This document shows, piece by piece, positions 43,050 to 54,179 of a DNA stretch of 64,000 nt; positions within the stretch are counted from its first letter, which is position 1, and every line of letters starts with the position of its first letter. A program made the translations under genes and the position numbers. The stretch comes from Diphasiastrum complanatum. Taxonomy: Eukaryota; Streptophyta; Lycopodiopsida; Lycopodiales; Lycopodiaceae. The notes below the pieces were generated by a model. The model saw nothing but the letters and a program-made list of their open reading frames with translations, did not search any database and had not been told where the DNA came from. The stretch covers positions 52,758,294 through 52,822,293 of the forward strand of contig CM055104.1 in assembly GCA_029204225.1 (NCBI GenBank), given 5' to 3'.

Positions 43050-43948
43050 CAATAGCTACTAGGACAAATGTAAGTCCTATTCATCCTGCTGCGCAAGGAT
43101 CTCAGGCCAGATACATTATCGTAGCAACTGATTATATGACCAAGTGGGTTGAAGCCAAAGCTGTCAAAATTGCTGATGAAAAATCTACGGCCAAGTTTCT
43201 CTATGAAAATATTATAATCAAATTTGGATGTCCGATCGAGATTTTCAGTGACGGGGGTACACACCTTATTAATAAACAATAAAGTGTTTACTGGAAGATT
43301 TTTTTGTGATACATAGATTTAGCACTCTTTACTATCTCAGAGGGAATAGCCAAGCTGAATATTCCAATAAGATTCTCTGCAATAGTTAAAGCGAGTCAGT
43401 CTGATTGGAAACATAAACTGCATGTAGCATTATGGGCATTCAGAACCGCTTACAAAAATAGTACAAATCAAACACCCTTTCAACTAGTTTATGGTCAAGA
43501 TGTTGTCATGCCGATTGAATTTTTAATCCCATCTTTATGCATAACAGCAACAGAACGGTTAAATGATGATAAGTCTTTACAACTACATCATGAAGCGTTG
43601 CACAAATTATGTGAAACCCGATTGATGGCAGTTCATGCATTAGCAACAGAGAAAGCACGCCGCAAGGCATGGCATGATTGTCAATTGCACAAAAAGGATA
43701 TGAAAGTAGGAGATCTTGCATTAATGTACAAAAAGTTGAAGTTTACCGGTGAAGGCCCGTATAAAGTGAAGGAAATGCTGAACTATGGCGCAGTAATTCT
43801 TGAGCACTTGGATGGAAAACGATTTGATACTTTGGTGAATGGCAGCCAATTACACAAGTTTTGGCAGCCTGCTCCGCTAGATCAACAAGTCCGATCTCAA
43901 AGATTTTTTAAATTATTTGTTTTTCAATTTGTTGTTTTCAATATTTGA
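43050..43948 (+). pseudogene. GYP-C integrase, N-terminal part missing
   Basis: Starts in the core after the first catalytic Asp: HPAAQGSQARYIIVATDYMT, KWVEAKAVKIADEKSTAKFL, FGCPIEIFSDGGTHL (second Asp). Then, shifted, SQAEYSNKIL (Glu kept), HKLHVALWAFRTAYKNSTNQ, TPFQLVYGQDVVMPIEFLIP, LKFTGEGPYKVKEMLNYGAV and NGSQLHKFWQPAPLDQQV. The zinc-binding domain, first Asp and all RT are lost. A TAA near 43280 and frameshifts follow. The spacer after it (43949-44220) has an A run at 43978-43990 and nothing recognised. Confidence 0.88.
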
Positions 43949-44220
43949 TTGTTCAGAGTTTTTCTGAAAAAGACAGTAAAAAAAAAAAAATGAGAAAAAA
44001 TTGATGAGCAAAAGTCAGAAAAGGCATCAACATGGAAAAAAGGAAGAACGGCATTTTTGATGAAAAATGACTTAGAAAATTACTGTGTTAGTCAGATTTG
44101 GCCTATACAGTATCAACTTCCTTCGTTGAGCTCTCATATCATACATCCACTTCAGATTTATCTAATTTGAAGTGGGGGAAGGTTCTTGACCAAAAAAAAT
44201 CCATTTTTGGAGCTAGGTGA

Positions 44221-45630
44221 ATGATCAACAATATGCCATTTTGGGAACCTTCGCCGAGCACCTTTAAGACTATTTTTGCTGAGTTCAAACAATCTATTAA
44301 GAGCAATACTAAACAACAGTTTGCTGCTGGTTCCTTATTGTCTCTTCTAGCTGCCTCTCACCTGGAAAACAAAATCCATGGCTTCCACCTGGATTCTGTG
44401 CTTTCAGTCTATGAAGAAGCACCGACCGAGTCGTCCCACCAGGCCTCCAGTTCACGTAGTCGGCGTCGTCCACGCCTTCCGCATCACGATGTCGTACTAG
44501 GCATACATCGTCAGCTGCGCTTACACCCCCTGTTGCTGTTTGCACTGAACTTTCTATTCCCCCCACCTTTGATGCTTCCCTCGCCTCTGCTTCCACTCAA
44601 GGAGAGTTTGTGACCATTGGGACTACCATTCCCATCATAGCTCCCTAGGCCGCCTCATCCCCGCACACCGAAGCTATATCACCAAACACGTAGTATTTCA
44701 TGGATATGTTCGATGATTCTGACCCCCTTGGGGACTCCGAAGTTTTTGAAATGCCCCAGAGCCCTATGCCCTTTGAACTCCAATCCCTTGGAAGAGGATT
44801 CGAACAAATCCATGATACTACTGTCGGTGTTGAAGACTCAAGCCAGCAACTTCAAGCTGAAGACAACCCAGCCACACTTCGGGTCGACCAGGCTGCGAAA
44901 TCACCGAAGCAGTTCGACGCCACCATGTCTAAGGGTTTTGAAGAAGAAGAAGTACCGGCACCTATTTCATGCCAACCAAGGACAGTACCATCAGGTCCTC
45001 CTCCTGCTGTCGCCTCCACAACAGTAGAATCTGGTGATGCTCTTGGTCTAGTCTCAAGCCTTGCACAAGCGATCCAGTCTATGCTTGACAAGAAAAAAGA
45101 AATGGAGCAGAGAATTTTAGATCTGGGATCGAAAAACACTCTCATCAGTCAGAAGATTGTCCAGCTGGATAGAGAATTGAAGATCGCCAAGCAGCATGAA
45201 GGCAAATCTAAAGCTGAAAAGAAGATGGCACAACAACACGCTGATCGTCTCGAAGGATACGTCAGCTCCCTGCAAAATGCCCTGACAACTACATAGGATC
45301 AGGTGGACAAGGCCATGCAGGATGCAAAGCAATAGGTGCAGCTGCTAAACTGTCAATTGCAGATGGTGGAGTAGGATCACACACGTCTCCATGCGACCAC
45401 CCTTGAGTGTGATGCGTATCTTCAAACGCAAATACCAAATCATTTGGTCACTTCGACGAAGATCGCGTATTTGTTCAAGAAAGTGGAAACGTACAAAGTG
45501 GCCCTTCAGGAATTCCAAGGCCGCTTTGACAGGTTCAAAGGAGCAGCTTCAACTAAGTTGGCAAAGGCTAAAGAAACCATCAGTGCCTATGAAAAAGCAG
45601 TCGCTCAGGTGTTGGAAGCAATCCGATGAT
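44221..45630 (+). pseudogene. GYP-C post-integrase protein with coiled coil
   Basis: Counterpart of the GYP-B 3' frame. The globular part reads MINNMPFWEPSPSTFKTIFA, EFKQSIKSNTKQQFAAGSLL, AASHLENKIHGFHLDSVLSV (compare LTNSIKPNNRERIATGPLLC and GVKVRGFQRSSLLS in GYP-B). A Ser/Pro-rich linker with stops follows. From 44700 an open frame of 198 codons reads DMFDDSDPLGDSEVFE and ends in a coiled coil (MLDKKKEMEQRILDLGSKNT, QLDRELKIAKQHEGKSKAEK). It continues through TAG stops to about 45630 (LFKKVETYKVALQEFQ). Function unknown; no membrane segment was seen. Confidence 0.65.
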
Positions 45631-45639
45631 CACATAGAG

Positions 45640-46211
45640 ATTTGATTAGTTGAAAGTCAATAAAAGGATTTTAAGCCTTCTTGTGGGACTTTTAATGTCG
45701 CAGGGCCTAAATGTCAAGTTAGTGAACAAAGTTGGGTTTTCCTCCAATTTGGATGGTTCCCACTCTTTTTTAAATTTGAATAATTAGGGAGGCAAAAATG
45801 GACCAATAGGATTCAAAGGCCAGGGTTCTCCTCTCTAATATAAAAAGGGACCAACTCGAGTTCCTACACATGTTCATTTTTCATTTCAATAAAGCAGATT
45901 GGTTTACTTGTGAAATGGATTGATGAATGTCCTTGCTCTCTACCACTTCTCCTCCATCTCTCATGCTTTCTTTGGATATTGCTAATTGTTGGATGATTGT
46001 TATTGGGATTGTATGTTATTATACTTTTTATGAGAGAGAAAGGGAGAGAGAGAAAGAGTAAGCTATCTTATTGTGGATGCGTAGTGTTAATGGATCGTAG
46101 TGCTAGTGGATGTAGTGTTGATGTTTAGGGTTAATGGATGTTAGAGTTAAATGTGAATCCTCCATTCATATTGAAATCTGAATTATACTATCGCTCTCAT
46201 GGGAACGTGAC
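45640..46211 (+). repeat. LTR-like sequence at the 3' end of GYP-C
   Basis: It resembles the GYP-B LTR in layout: GGGCCTAAATGTCAAGTTAG, AATAGGATTCAAAGGCCAGG and a TATAAAAAGGGACC box (about 45839-45852), then a leader with CTCTCTCATG and GAGAGAGA. The copy is diverged and cut at the right by COP-D gag. Borders are approximate. Confidence 0.5.
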
Positions 46212-46800
46212 AACTAACTTCGTCTCTTTGATGCTAGATTGATTAGATCTTGGTTTGAGGTTAGACAAGAAAAGAAACCCACTACATTTCACAATCAGTT
46301 GCAATCTATACAATGGGATGGCAACTAGTTGGATCAGCACATTGAGAAGATCAGAATGATCTTTGCTCAACTCGCAGCATCAAGACAGGAACACCAGGTC
46401 CCAGCACCACAAAAGCTAATGTACTTCATGAAATTCCTACCTGCGTCCTATCAGCCATTGAGAATGCTCATACTGAGTTTACCATATATGACATTCGAGA
46501 GAGCAATCAGTCTTGTCGCTGATGAGAGACTGATGAGGGACGAAGGAGAAGGAAGCAGTGATAAGGAGAAAGCCCTTTTCACAAAAGGAAGGAAGAAGAA
46601 CAAGAACAAGCCCAGATTCGACAGGATGAACACAAAGTCTTCGAGCAGAGGGAATGATAACCAACAATCTTCTTCCTGTGATCACTATCACAAACCAGGA
46701 CACACAGCCAATAGATGCTAGTTCAATCCAACAATACCTTGCATGCACTGCAAGAAGAAGGGGCACTTTGCATACGATTGCAAATAAACCCAAAAAGAAT
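46212..46800 (+). pseudogene. COP-D gag, C-terminal part, with two knuckles
   Basis: Lacks the N-terminus. Reads NQLQSIQWDGN, a TAG at about 46327, then LDQHIEKIRMIFAQLAASRQ, LMYFMKFLPASYQPLRMLIL, AISLVADERLMRDEGEG and a basic tail (GRKKNKNKPRFDRMN). The first knuckle CDHYHKPGHTANRC has Tyr at the second Cys; a TAG at 46719 follows; the second, CMHCKKKGHFAYDC, is a perfect CX2CX4HX4C. Left border against the GYP-C LTR is near 46212. Confidence 0.85.
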
Positions 46801-46911
46801 GAACAAAGTTGACAAAGCGAATGTTGTAGAATCGTCCAAGGATGTAGACAAAAGTGATGAAGCTTTCACAATATTTGATGAAGATTCAACAAGCTACACT
46901 GAACAAGACTA

Positions 46912-48258
46912 GGATGTAGTCATTGATTCAAGAGCAAGCTCACACATCACCTGCAACAAAAGAATCTTGATAGACTTCAGAGAATTCGAGAACAATAGAG
47001 CAGTGATTCTAGGCGATGGGAGCCGACATGATGCCAAGGGGATCAGGACTCTACAGTTGCGAACACTATAAAGTCAAGCAGAGCTGCTAGGAGCACTCTA
47101 CGTACCTTCATTAAGAAGAGACCTGCTATTAGTCTCCAAGATGACAGATCTTGGAATGCGATTTCTATTTGATGGCAATACATGCCGAATGATCGAGAAA
47201 ACAACAAACAAGTTGCTAATAGTTGATAATCAACAATTTTGATAGCATACTAAATGCATCAAAAAATGAAGATCAACTTTGGCACAGAAGAATGTATCAT
47301 CTGAATATGAGGAGCTATACAACATGAGCAAGAAAGACATAGTCACAGGCCTGAAGATATCCAGACCTAATATTGAGTTATGTGAAGCCGGTCAGAAGGG
47401 CAAACAACATCGGAATCCATTCACACATGAGGAAAAAAGAGCTAAAGAAGTTCTTGAGCTCATCCACTCAGATGTCTGTGGACCAATAATGGAGGTGAGT
47501 ACAACACCAAATTTTTTAGATTCTGCCAAGAACAAGGGATAGAGCATCAATTCACTCCTGCGTACACACCCGAATATAATGGTGTTGTAGAAAAAAGAAA
47601 CATGATGCTAGTTGAAGGAGCCAGATGCATGATGGCATAGGCTCGATTGCCAAGTCAAATTTGGGCTAAGACAATAGCTGCAGCAGTACACCTGCAGAAT
47701 AGATCAATGACAATAGCCCTGGAAAACAAGACACCATATGAAATGTGGACAAGTAGAAAGCCTGATCTGTCATACATGTGTGTATTCGGATGTGCAGCAT
47801 ACAAGCACATACCAAAGGAACAAAGAAGCAAGTTCGATGAAAAATCAAAGCAGACAATCATGGTCGGATACTCGAATGGATCACAAGTGTATAAACTCTA
47901 CAATCCAACCATGAAGAAAGTCGTGTCGAGTAGAGATGTAAAATTCGATGAGTCCACATTTCTTGGATTGAAGGATGAAAAAGACCGTGAGATCTTCACA
48001 TTGATGCCGATTCAAGAGGGAGATCAAGGACAAACATCAAATCAGAATATTGAGCCCCAGACTCTTGAGCAGCAGGAAGCCGAAGATCAACCCGATGAAG
48101 AAGAAACATTCGAACAACGACAAATCAAATCTAGAAGGTTGACAAGAAAAAGAAGACCTCCATATCGATACACTGACAATCTTCAGTGGAGCGAAGACAC
48201 AGCGTTTGAGTACTGCAGCTTCACTAAAGAGCCAACTACATACCTAGAAGCTATCTAG
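46912..48258 (+). pseudogene. COP-D protease and integrase, deleted
   Basis: Protease: DVVIDSRASSHITCNKRILI at about 46915 (DSG changed to DSR), VILGDGSRHDAKGIRTLQL, ALYVPSLRRDLLLVSKMTDL. Integrase: EDQLWHRRMYHLN (about 47270), LCEAGQKGKQHRNPF, VLELIHSDVCGPIMEVST, then a deletion through most of the catalytic core (SDVCGP runs within 60 bases into the ...PEYNGVVEK...NM region at 47570-47600). From 47641 the C-terminal part is open for 203 codons: MTIALENKTPYEMWTSRKPD, VFGCAAYKHIPKEQRSKFDE, IMVGYSNGSQVYKLYNPTMK, and a linker with RRLTRKRRPPYRY. Several TAG stops precede it. Confidence 0.85.
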
Positions 48259-48890
48259 AGTCTAGAGGGAGAACTTTGGAAGCAGGCAATGTCAGAAGAA
48301 ATCGAATCCATGAGGCAAAATGAGGCATGGAAACTAGAGCCACTGCCCAAAACCAAAAAGATCATCGATTACAAGTGGGTATACAAAAGAAAAATCAAAT
48401 CAAATGGCACTATTGGATGCTAGTCAATTTTTTTGACACATATTCACCAATGGTCCAAATGACATTCGATTGCTCTTTGCATATGCTACACAACACAATT
48501 TGGGTGAAACAAATCCTGCAATATCTAAAGGGTACCCAAAACATGGAATTAACCTACAAAGCAAACAACGAAGGCAAAGGATTCAAGCTGCACCACTACA
48601 GTGATGCAAGCTGGGCAAGTCGCAAAGATGACAACAAGTCCAGTGACAGAAGGATGTTCAATGGTGTGCAGAACAACAATCAGTTGGATATGTAACAAGC
48701 AAATCTTGGTGGCTCAATCCTCATGCGAAGCTGAATATGTCGCAGCTTCAAAGATGGCGAATGAGGTACTATGGTTGCAGACGATGTTGGAGGCAATTGG
48801 CATACCACAAGGAGAATCTTGCATGTTGATGATGGATTCTCAAAGTGCCATCCATTCAAAGACAAAATACCTTTGAAATACCATCACATT
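48259..48890 (+). pseudogene. COP-D RT and RNase H remnants
   Basis: RT start: LWKQAMSEEIESMRQNEAWK, KIIDYKWVYKRKIKSNGT, then an abrupt jump near 48415-48470 removing the catalytic half. FDTYSPMVQMTF is a small relic. From about 48500 RNase H follows: ILQYLKGTQNMELTYKANNE, HHYSDASWASRKDDNK, then shifted SCEAEYVAASKMANEVLWLQ, MDSQSAIHSK and YHHIRDLIS. All catalytic order is lost by deletion and frameshift. Confidence 0.85.
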
Positions 48891-49452
48891 CGAGACTTGA
48901 TCTCAAGGTTCAGTAAATTAAATATACAAAGTTGCAAGGTTCAAGAGGGAGGGTCAGAAATTGTAAACTCCTGCAACTTTGTCATGAAAGTGATGAAGTG
49001 AAATGAAGCGAAGGAAAACAATTATCGCTGCCAACTGGAACCACAAAACGAAAATGAAACGAAGATGAAGAAAAAAAATTTGCTCTGCCAACTGGTAGCT
49101 CGACGAGCGTGGTGTATTGTACCTCATGCTCAATTGAAAGAGTTAGCAATAATAGGGAATAACTAACTAGTTGATTGGCATTGATTTGTCTTGTAATTTT
49201 GTTTAGCTATCTTGTAAACTCCACACAGTGGAGATATATATACAATTTTTTATCAAAAAATGTAAGAAGATAGAGAGACGAAAACATAGAATAGATGTGC
49301 ATGAAAGTTTGCCAACGAGCAAAACACAACAATTGAGGTGAGCGTCAAGCCACCAACGAGTGAGACACTAACCAACTCACTCGAAACTCAAAAATAGATT
49401 GCCTAGGGTCTGAAAACTTCCACAAAAGAAGACCAAATGAACTCGAAAAGAA
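48891..49452 (+). repeat. COP-D 3' LTR region and following spacer
   Basis: Downstream of RNase H a purine tract AAGAGGGAGGG (about 48944) precedes AT-rich sequence with a GAGATATATATACAA box at about 49221-49235. This fits a copia polypurine tract and LTR, but no partner LTR is present. 49260-49452 holds nothing recognised. Confidence 0.45.
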
Positions 49453-50325
49453 TCAGTTCGTGACACATTCACAACATCCCCATCCATCAGTACATAGGAC
49501 CTTGATCTTTCTCTGGGTCTGATTTTCAGCAGATGCCTTGAACTGTTTGAAGAACTTGAATGCTTCATATATGTTCTTCAAGAAGTAAGTAATAGTTCTT
49601 CGAGAGAAATCATCAATAAAAGTTAGAAGATGGCTCCCCTTGTGGGAATAGTTTGCATAGGTCCGCAAATGTCACTATGTACAAGATCTAGCAAACCTTT
49701 AGAAGAATTAACTGAATCGAAAATGAATGGACTTCTTGCATGTTTGTTGATAATACAGCTGTCACAAGAAGAAGTAGATTTGCTAATAGATGAAAAATCT
49801 TGTACTAAATTTTGATTCGACATTTGTTGAATGCTATTGAAATTTAAATGGCTTAATTTGAAGTGCCATAGCATATAAGTTTATTCAAAAGTCAAAGTAA
49901 AAAAAGCTTGACTATTTGTAGAATAAGACTGACTGAATTATACAAGTAGCCACACCTTCTACCAAAAGCTAAAACTTTCTTAGATTCATCAATAATAGTG
50001 CAGTCATGTCTATCAAATTCGGCCCTATGACCAAAATCAGTGATTCTACTTCTTGAAAGCAGATTTTTGGTTAAATTTGGGATATGAAAAACATTGGAGA
50101 ACAACTTTACTTTACCTCTTTGAAATTCGACCCTGACTATTCCTTCACCCTCGACAGAATGAGATGAATTGTCTCCAAGTTGCACAATTTGAGAGTGGGT
50201 GAATGAACTGTATTCTTGGCACCAATCTTGATGGTGAGTCATGTGTTCGATTTCCTATTGTTCTTCGACCTTGGTCATGAAGGCTCCTTCATCTTCCTCT
50301 TTTTGCTGGATCAAGTAACTAGTAG
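49453..50325 (-). pseudogene. COP-E copia protease to integrase fragment
   Basis: In sense: HMTHHQDWCQEYSSFTHSQI, VQLGDNSSHSVEGEGIVRVE, KVKLFSNVFHIPNLTKNLLS (end of protease and the pre-integrase segment). Then LWHFKLSHLNFNSIQQM with CDSCIINKHARSPF (HHCC zinc-binding region), DLVHSDICGPMQTI, LLTFIDDFSRRTITYFLKNI (first catalytic Asp). It ends at KVLCTDGWGCCECV, a damaged form of the second Asp region. Upstream it is cut by the GYP-D LTR at 50325; downstream it stops at about 49450. The family differs from COP-D by sequence. Confidence 0.85.
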
Positions 50326-50593
50326 TGTGGCGGCCTTGGTTCACCTGTCATGCATAGATTTGTTCCCAAGGGAATAGTGCTTCCCTTGCGAAGTTAGCTT
50401 GCAAATCCTACTCTAACCACACCTAGATTAACCACATCTAACTATCCACCCTACTTTAACCACAAGCATGAGAAGGAAGAATAGATCACAATGGGGGAGG
50501 TGCTTACATCCTATTCTCTCTACTCTCTTAGAAATCATTAACAACATCATGCAAATAGAACAAAGAAGCAAATAGAAAGCAAATGCAAGACAC

Positions 50594-50656
<63 letters not shown>

Positions 50657-51156
50657 AGACAAGGATGTTCATATCACATTTGGGAAGAATCTCCACCTCC
50701 TATTGAACATGGAAATATAGTACAAAGGGTGCTTTTTTATGGATGGGGAAGGCCCTTGCCCCTTTCTCCTATTGGTTAATTACAATGGCAAGGATCCTAA
50801 TCCAAGCCTCCTAAACTAACACAAAATGAATTTAATGGTTCTTTAAGAAGCACAAGGGCACTCACATGATTCATGTGAGTTATAATTAGGGCCCTTTTAG
50901 CTTTTTTATTAACAACTTGACTTAGGGCCTCTAATGTTATTTTAGAGTTTTAGGCCCCTAGTCACTTATTCCTAATTCTACAAGTTTTACAAAACCAAAT
51001 TGCGTGTTCATTGGGTTGGGCTTATACACAGAAGAAGCCTGTGCCCTCGCACTTATTGCTCTACATGTACAATGTACTGTGGCGAGGCCCACTTGGTAAG
51101 CTTAGCCAGTAGTACTTTAGTGGCAGGACCCACTAATTGCCCAATAGTATCCCCCA
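50326..51156 (-). repeat. GYP-D 3' LTR
   Basis: 831 bp. In sense it starts TGGGGGATACTATTGGG and ends GGCCGCCACA. It shares blocks with the GYP-A and GYP-B LTRs (50850-51110). It lies inside COP-E sequence on the left and 166 bases after the integrase stop on the right. No clear polypurine tract precedes it. Confidence 0.75.
50600..50653. repeat. (AG)n microsatellite inside the GYP-D LTR
   Basis: About 54 uninterrupted bases of AG repeat at the place where the GYP-A LTR also has a GA microsatellite. Confidence 0.95.
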
Positions 51157-52680
51157 CCTAAATAGGTGATGGTCCCATGACACCTGCCTGTGCTTGTTGT
51201 GGAAGAAAGTTGTCGACACGTTTATTGCGGATGATGGAGTGCATAAGGAAAAGCGTGGATAAAGATCGCTTAAGTAAAACCTGAGGCTTTATTCGATGAT
51301 GAGGAGCCTATCTTGAACTCTTCAAGAAGTGTTTGGGGAGGCTGGTGGCGACCAATACTTGCATAACCGACTACCATTGATGGGCGTAGCAAACGGTGTC
51401 CCATCCATTGTTTCTAAAGTCACTGCCCCTTGCGATAGGATGTCGGTGATGCGATAAGGGCCTTCACCAGTGAACTTCAGCTTTTCTTTGATCACCTTTG
51501 TCTTGTACATGAGAACCAAATTTCCTTTTTGAAGATCTTTCTTGTGAAGACGACGATCATGCCAGTCCTTGCGACGTGCTTTCTCTGCAGCAAGAGTATG
51601 GACTACTAACAAGCATCTTTTGCACAACTTGTGTAGCACTTTGTGACGAAGGTGGAGCGATCTTGTACCATCCAATCATTGCACTGTGGCAATGTAAAGA
51701 GATGGAATGAGAAATTCCACCGACATGACTGCATCTTGGCCATACACCAGTTGGAATGGAGTTTGTTTGGTGCTGCCTTTGTATGCAATTCTGAAAGCCC
51801 ACGGAGCAGCGTGTAGCTTGTGCTCCCAATCTGATATGCTTGCTTCTATTGTCTTTGTCAAAATGCCGCACATAATCTTATTAGAAGATTTGGCTTGGCC
51901 ATTGCCTCTTGGGTAGTAAGGCATGCTGAAACGATGGATCACAAAGAACTCTTTTAATAAGACCTTGAGGGTCTCGTTGACAAAGTGAGTTCCTCGATCA
52001 CTAACTATCTCCATTGGGCATCCAAAGCATACAATGATATTTTCTAAAGGAACTTTGAGTTGGACCTAGCATTTGATACGTGCACTGCTTTGGCTGGAAC
52101 CCACTTCGTGAGATAATTTGTAGCCACAATAATATATCGGGCTTGGGTACTGCGAACGACTGGGTGAATAGGGCTGATGTAATCAAGTCCCCACTTCTCA
52201 AATGGCGCTTGAGACAATACAGGATGTAACGGCTCATAATTTGCCTTGGTTGGTCTACCCGCTCTTTGACATACATCACATTGCTTGATATATGCCTCAG
52301 TATTCTTGTGCATTTTTGGCCACCAACAACTGGATTGGAGAATCTTGCGTACTATTACATCTACTGCGAAGTGTCTACCTGCCATTGCTTCATGCGAGAG
52401 GGACATTATCTGACTTGTCTCATGGGGCAGGATACAACGACGAATGATATTATCCGCCCCTCTTCGATACAGTTGGCCGACAATCAGCTGATATGGATGA
52501 GCTTTAAGTACAAGTTTTCGCTGTTGCACCCTGGATAGTGACCGATCTGGTTGGTCGTTCATCAAATCCTCAACTATGTCTGCGGCCCAATTGGGTACAA
52601 CATCCACATAAAATAAAGCAGCATCTGATAACTCATCATCAGGCTGGGGATCCTTCTATGTTGATCTGATTCGAGATACA
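51157..52680 (-). pseudogene. GYP-D integrase
   Basis: Reads from VPNWAADIVEDLMNDQPDRS (about 52600). The zinc-binding region is intact (PHETSQIMSLSHEAMAGRHF, CWWPKMHKNTEAYIKQCDVC). The core has D in WGLDYISPIHP and D in IVSDRGTHF. The catalytic Glu is replaced by Lys (NGQAKSSNK; GYP-B has NGQAESSNK). The C-terminus reads LKFTGEGPYRITDILSQGAV and NGSRLCKYWSPPASPNTS, ending at 51322. Frameshifts occur near 52040 and 51680. The family post-integrase frame is absent: only 166 bases separate the stop from the LTR. Confidence 0.9.
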
Positions 52681-53700
52681 TGATCAGCCATATAATGTTG
52701 CTTGTCCTTACGTACCACTATTCGAAAATCAAACTCGAGCAACAAGAGTAATTATCTAGTGATTCTCCCTATGTTGCAAGTTTTGTTGACTAGGTAGAGC
52801 AAAGGTTGATGATCAGTGTAGAATGCAAAATGAATGGCCATAAGATAATGCCAAAACTTCTTGACCACAAATATCATTTCCAAGGCTTCTTGCTCAGTCG
52901 TTGAACAGTTGATTTCAGCATCGTTGAGTTGTCGACTGGCGAAGCAAATAGGAAAGTCTTTCTTGTACTCACCTGGCTGGGTCAATACTGCTCCTATAGC
53001 ATACTTTGATTTGTCAGTATGCACATGAAACTCAATTGTCCAATTGGGAGGCTGTAAGATTGGTGCAGATATAAGTGCTTCCTTCAGCTTTTGGAAAGCT
53101 TGTAGGGCTTCCTCCATCCAATGTGGATCAATTGTCAACTTGTAGATAGGACGTGCCAAATCCGCAAAGAATAGAATGAAGATTCGGTAGTAATTGGCAT
53201 GTCCCATAGATACATAAACTCCACGAATCGTTCCAGGGGGTGGAAGATCCATGATAATATGTATCTTAGACAAATCAGTGGCGATCCCGTGTCTAGATAC
53301 AATATGGCCCAGGATAAGACCATGTGTGACCCAAAATTGGCATTTCTCTGGGTTCAATGATATTTGAAATATGCGGCATTGTATAAGCACTTTCTCTAGT
53401 TAAGATAAGTGTTCATCATTAAATTTGTGCATGCAAAGATCATCAAGGAAGATCTGTAGGAACTTTTATAAATAGTCCTTGAATGCCTTTTGCATGACGT
53501 GCTGAAAAGAGCTAGGGGCATTACAAAGACCGAACGACATGCCCTTGTAGGCATATGTACCCCATTCAGTAGCAAATGTAGTCTTGTGTTGATCCTCCAG
53601 TGCAAACTTCACTTGGTTGTAGCCACTGAAGCCATCCAAAAAATTGTAGGCTTCCGCTCCAGCTACTTGATCTAGGATGCTTTCTGTGAATGGTAACCAT
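52681..53700 (-). pseudogene. GYP-D reverse transcriptase (C-terminal part) and RNase H
   Basis: In sense: NFLDGFSGYNQVKFALEDQH (about 53640), ATEWGTYAYK, catalytic FLDDLCMHK (about 53435), a TAA near 53402, then SLNPEKCQFWVTHGLILGHI, PPPGTIRGVYVSMGHANYYR. RNase H: PPNWTIEFHVHTDKSKYAIG, FASRQLNDAEINCSTTEQEA, FYTDHQPLLYLVNKTCNIGR. The first half of RT, including the YKDCFAWSY region, is missing: at about 53700 the sequence jumps to the protease-RT linker. Confidence 0.88.
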
Positions 53701-54177
53701 AACGCGTAGAATCCATGTGGTGTAGGATCTGCTCATCTGTCAGCTCAGCTTCCTTGTCATAGGACAATGCATGTTGCCAAGGAACTAAATCATCTTCAAC
53801 AAGTTTTGGAATAGGTTCTGGTGATAGCCATGCTATGTTTATCATGTTCACCCCATATGAGATAAGTGTGTCAAGGGTTCTGGTGATAGCCATGCTACGT
53901 TTATCATGTTCACCCCATATGAGATAAGCGTGTCAAGGGTAAATCCTCTCGGTGGTGATTCGCTGGGTTCTGAATCTGAATCTGGATCTGGATGACATGT
54001 ATGCCCAACCATACAATCAATAGTTGCCAATGCATCCATCCACAATACGGTATCTGTTTGTGAATCATAATGAACACCCATTGAAGATTTTGGACGATCA
54101 ATGTTATGGTCCGTTGTGGAAGAAGTGTCATCAGCTTTGGGTGGTACAGGCTTCACCGCCCATGTGGAGTGATCCAC
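53672..54177 (-). pseudogene. GYP-D protease-RT linker with a 62-bp tandem duplication
   Basis: Reads STWAVKPVPPKADDTSSTTD, VHYDSQTDTVLWMDALATID, LDTLISYGVNMINVAWLSPE, then DDLVPWQHALSYDKEAELTD and EQILHHMDSTRYGY. The GVNMINVAWLSPEP part is present twice: GTGATAGCCATGCTA starts at 53821 and again at 53883. The 62-bp step is not a multiple of three and shifts the frame. Counterparts lie in GYP-B and GYP-C. Confidence 0.85.
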
Positions 54178-54179
54178 CT

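Noticed and set aside
44309-44596. Minus-strand open frame opposite the GYP-C 3' frame
   Set aside because: Shadow of the plus-strand Ser/Pro/Arg-rich coding sequence.
50560-51160. Solo LTR interpretation of 50326-51156
   Set aside because: Integrase of the same strand and lineage ends 166 bases away, so it is the 3' LTR of GYP-D.
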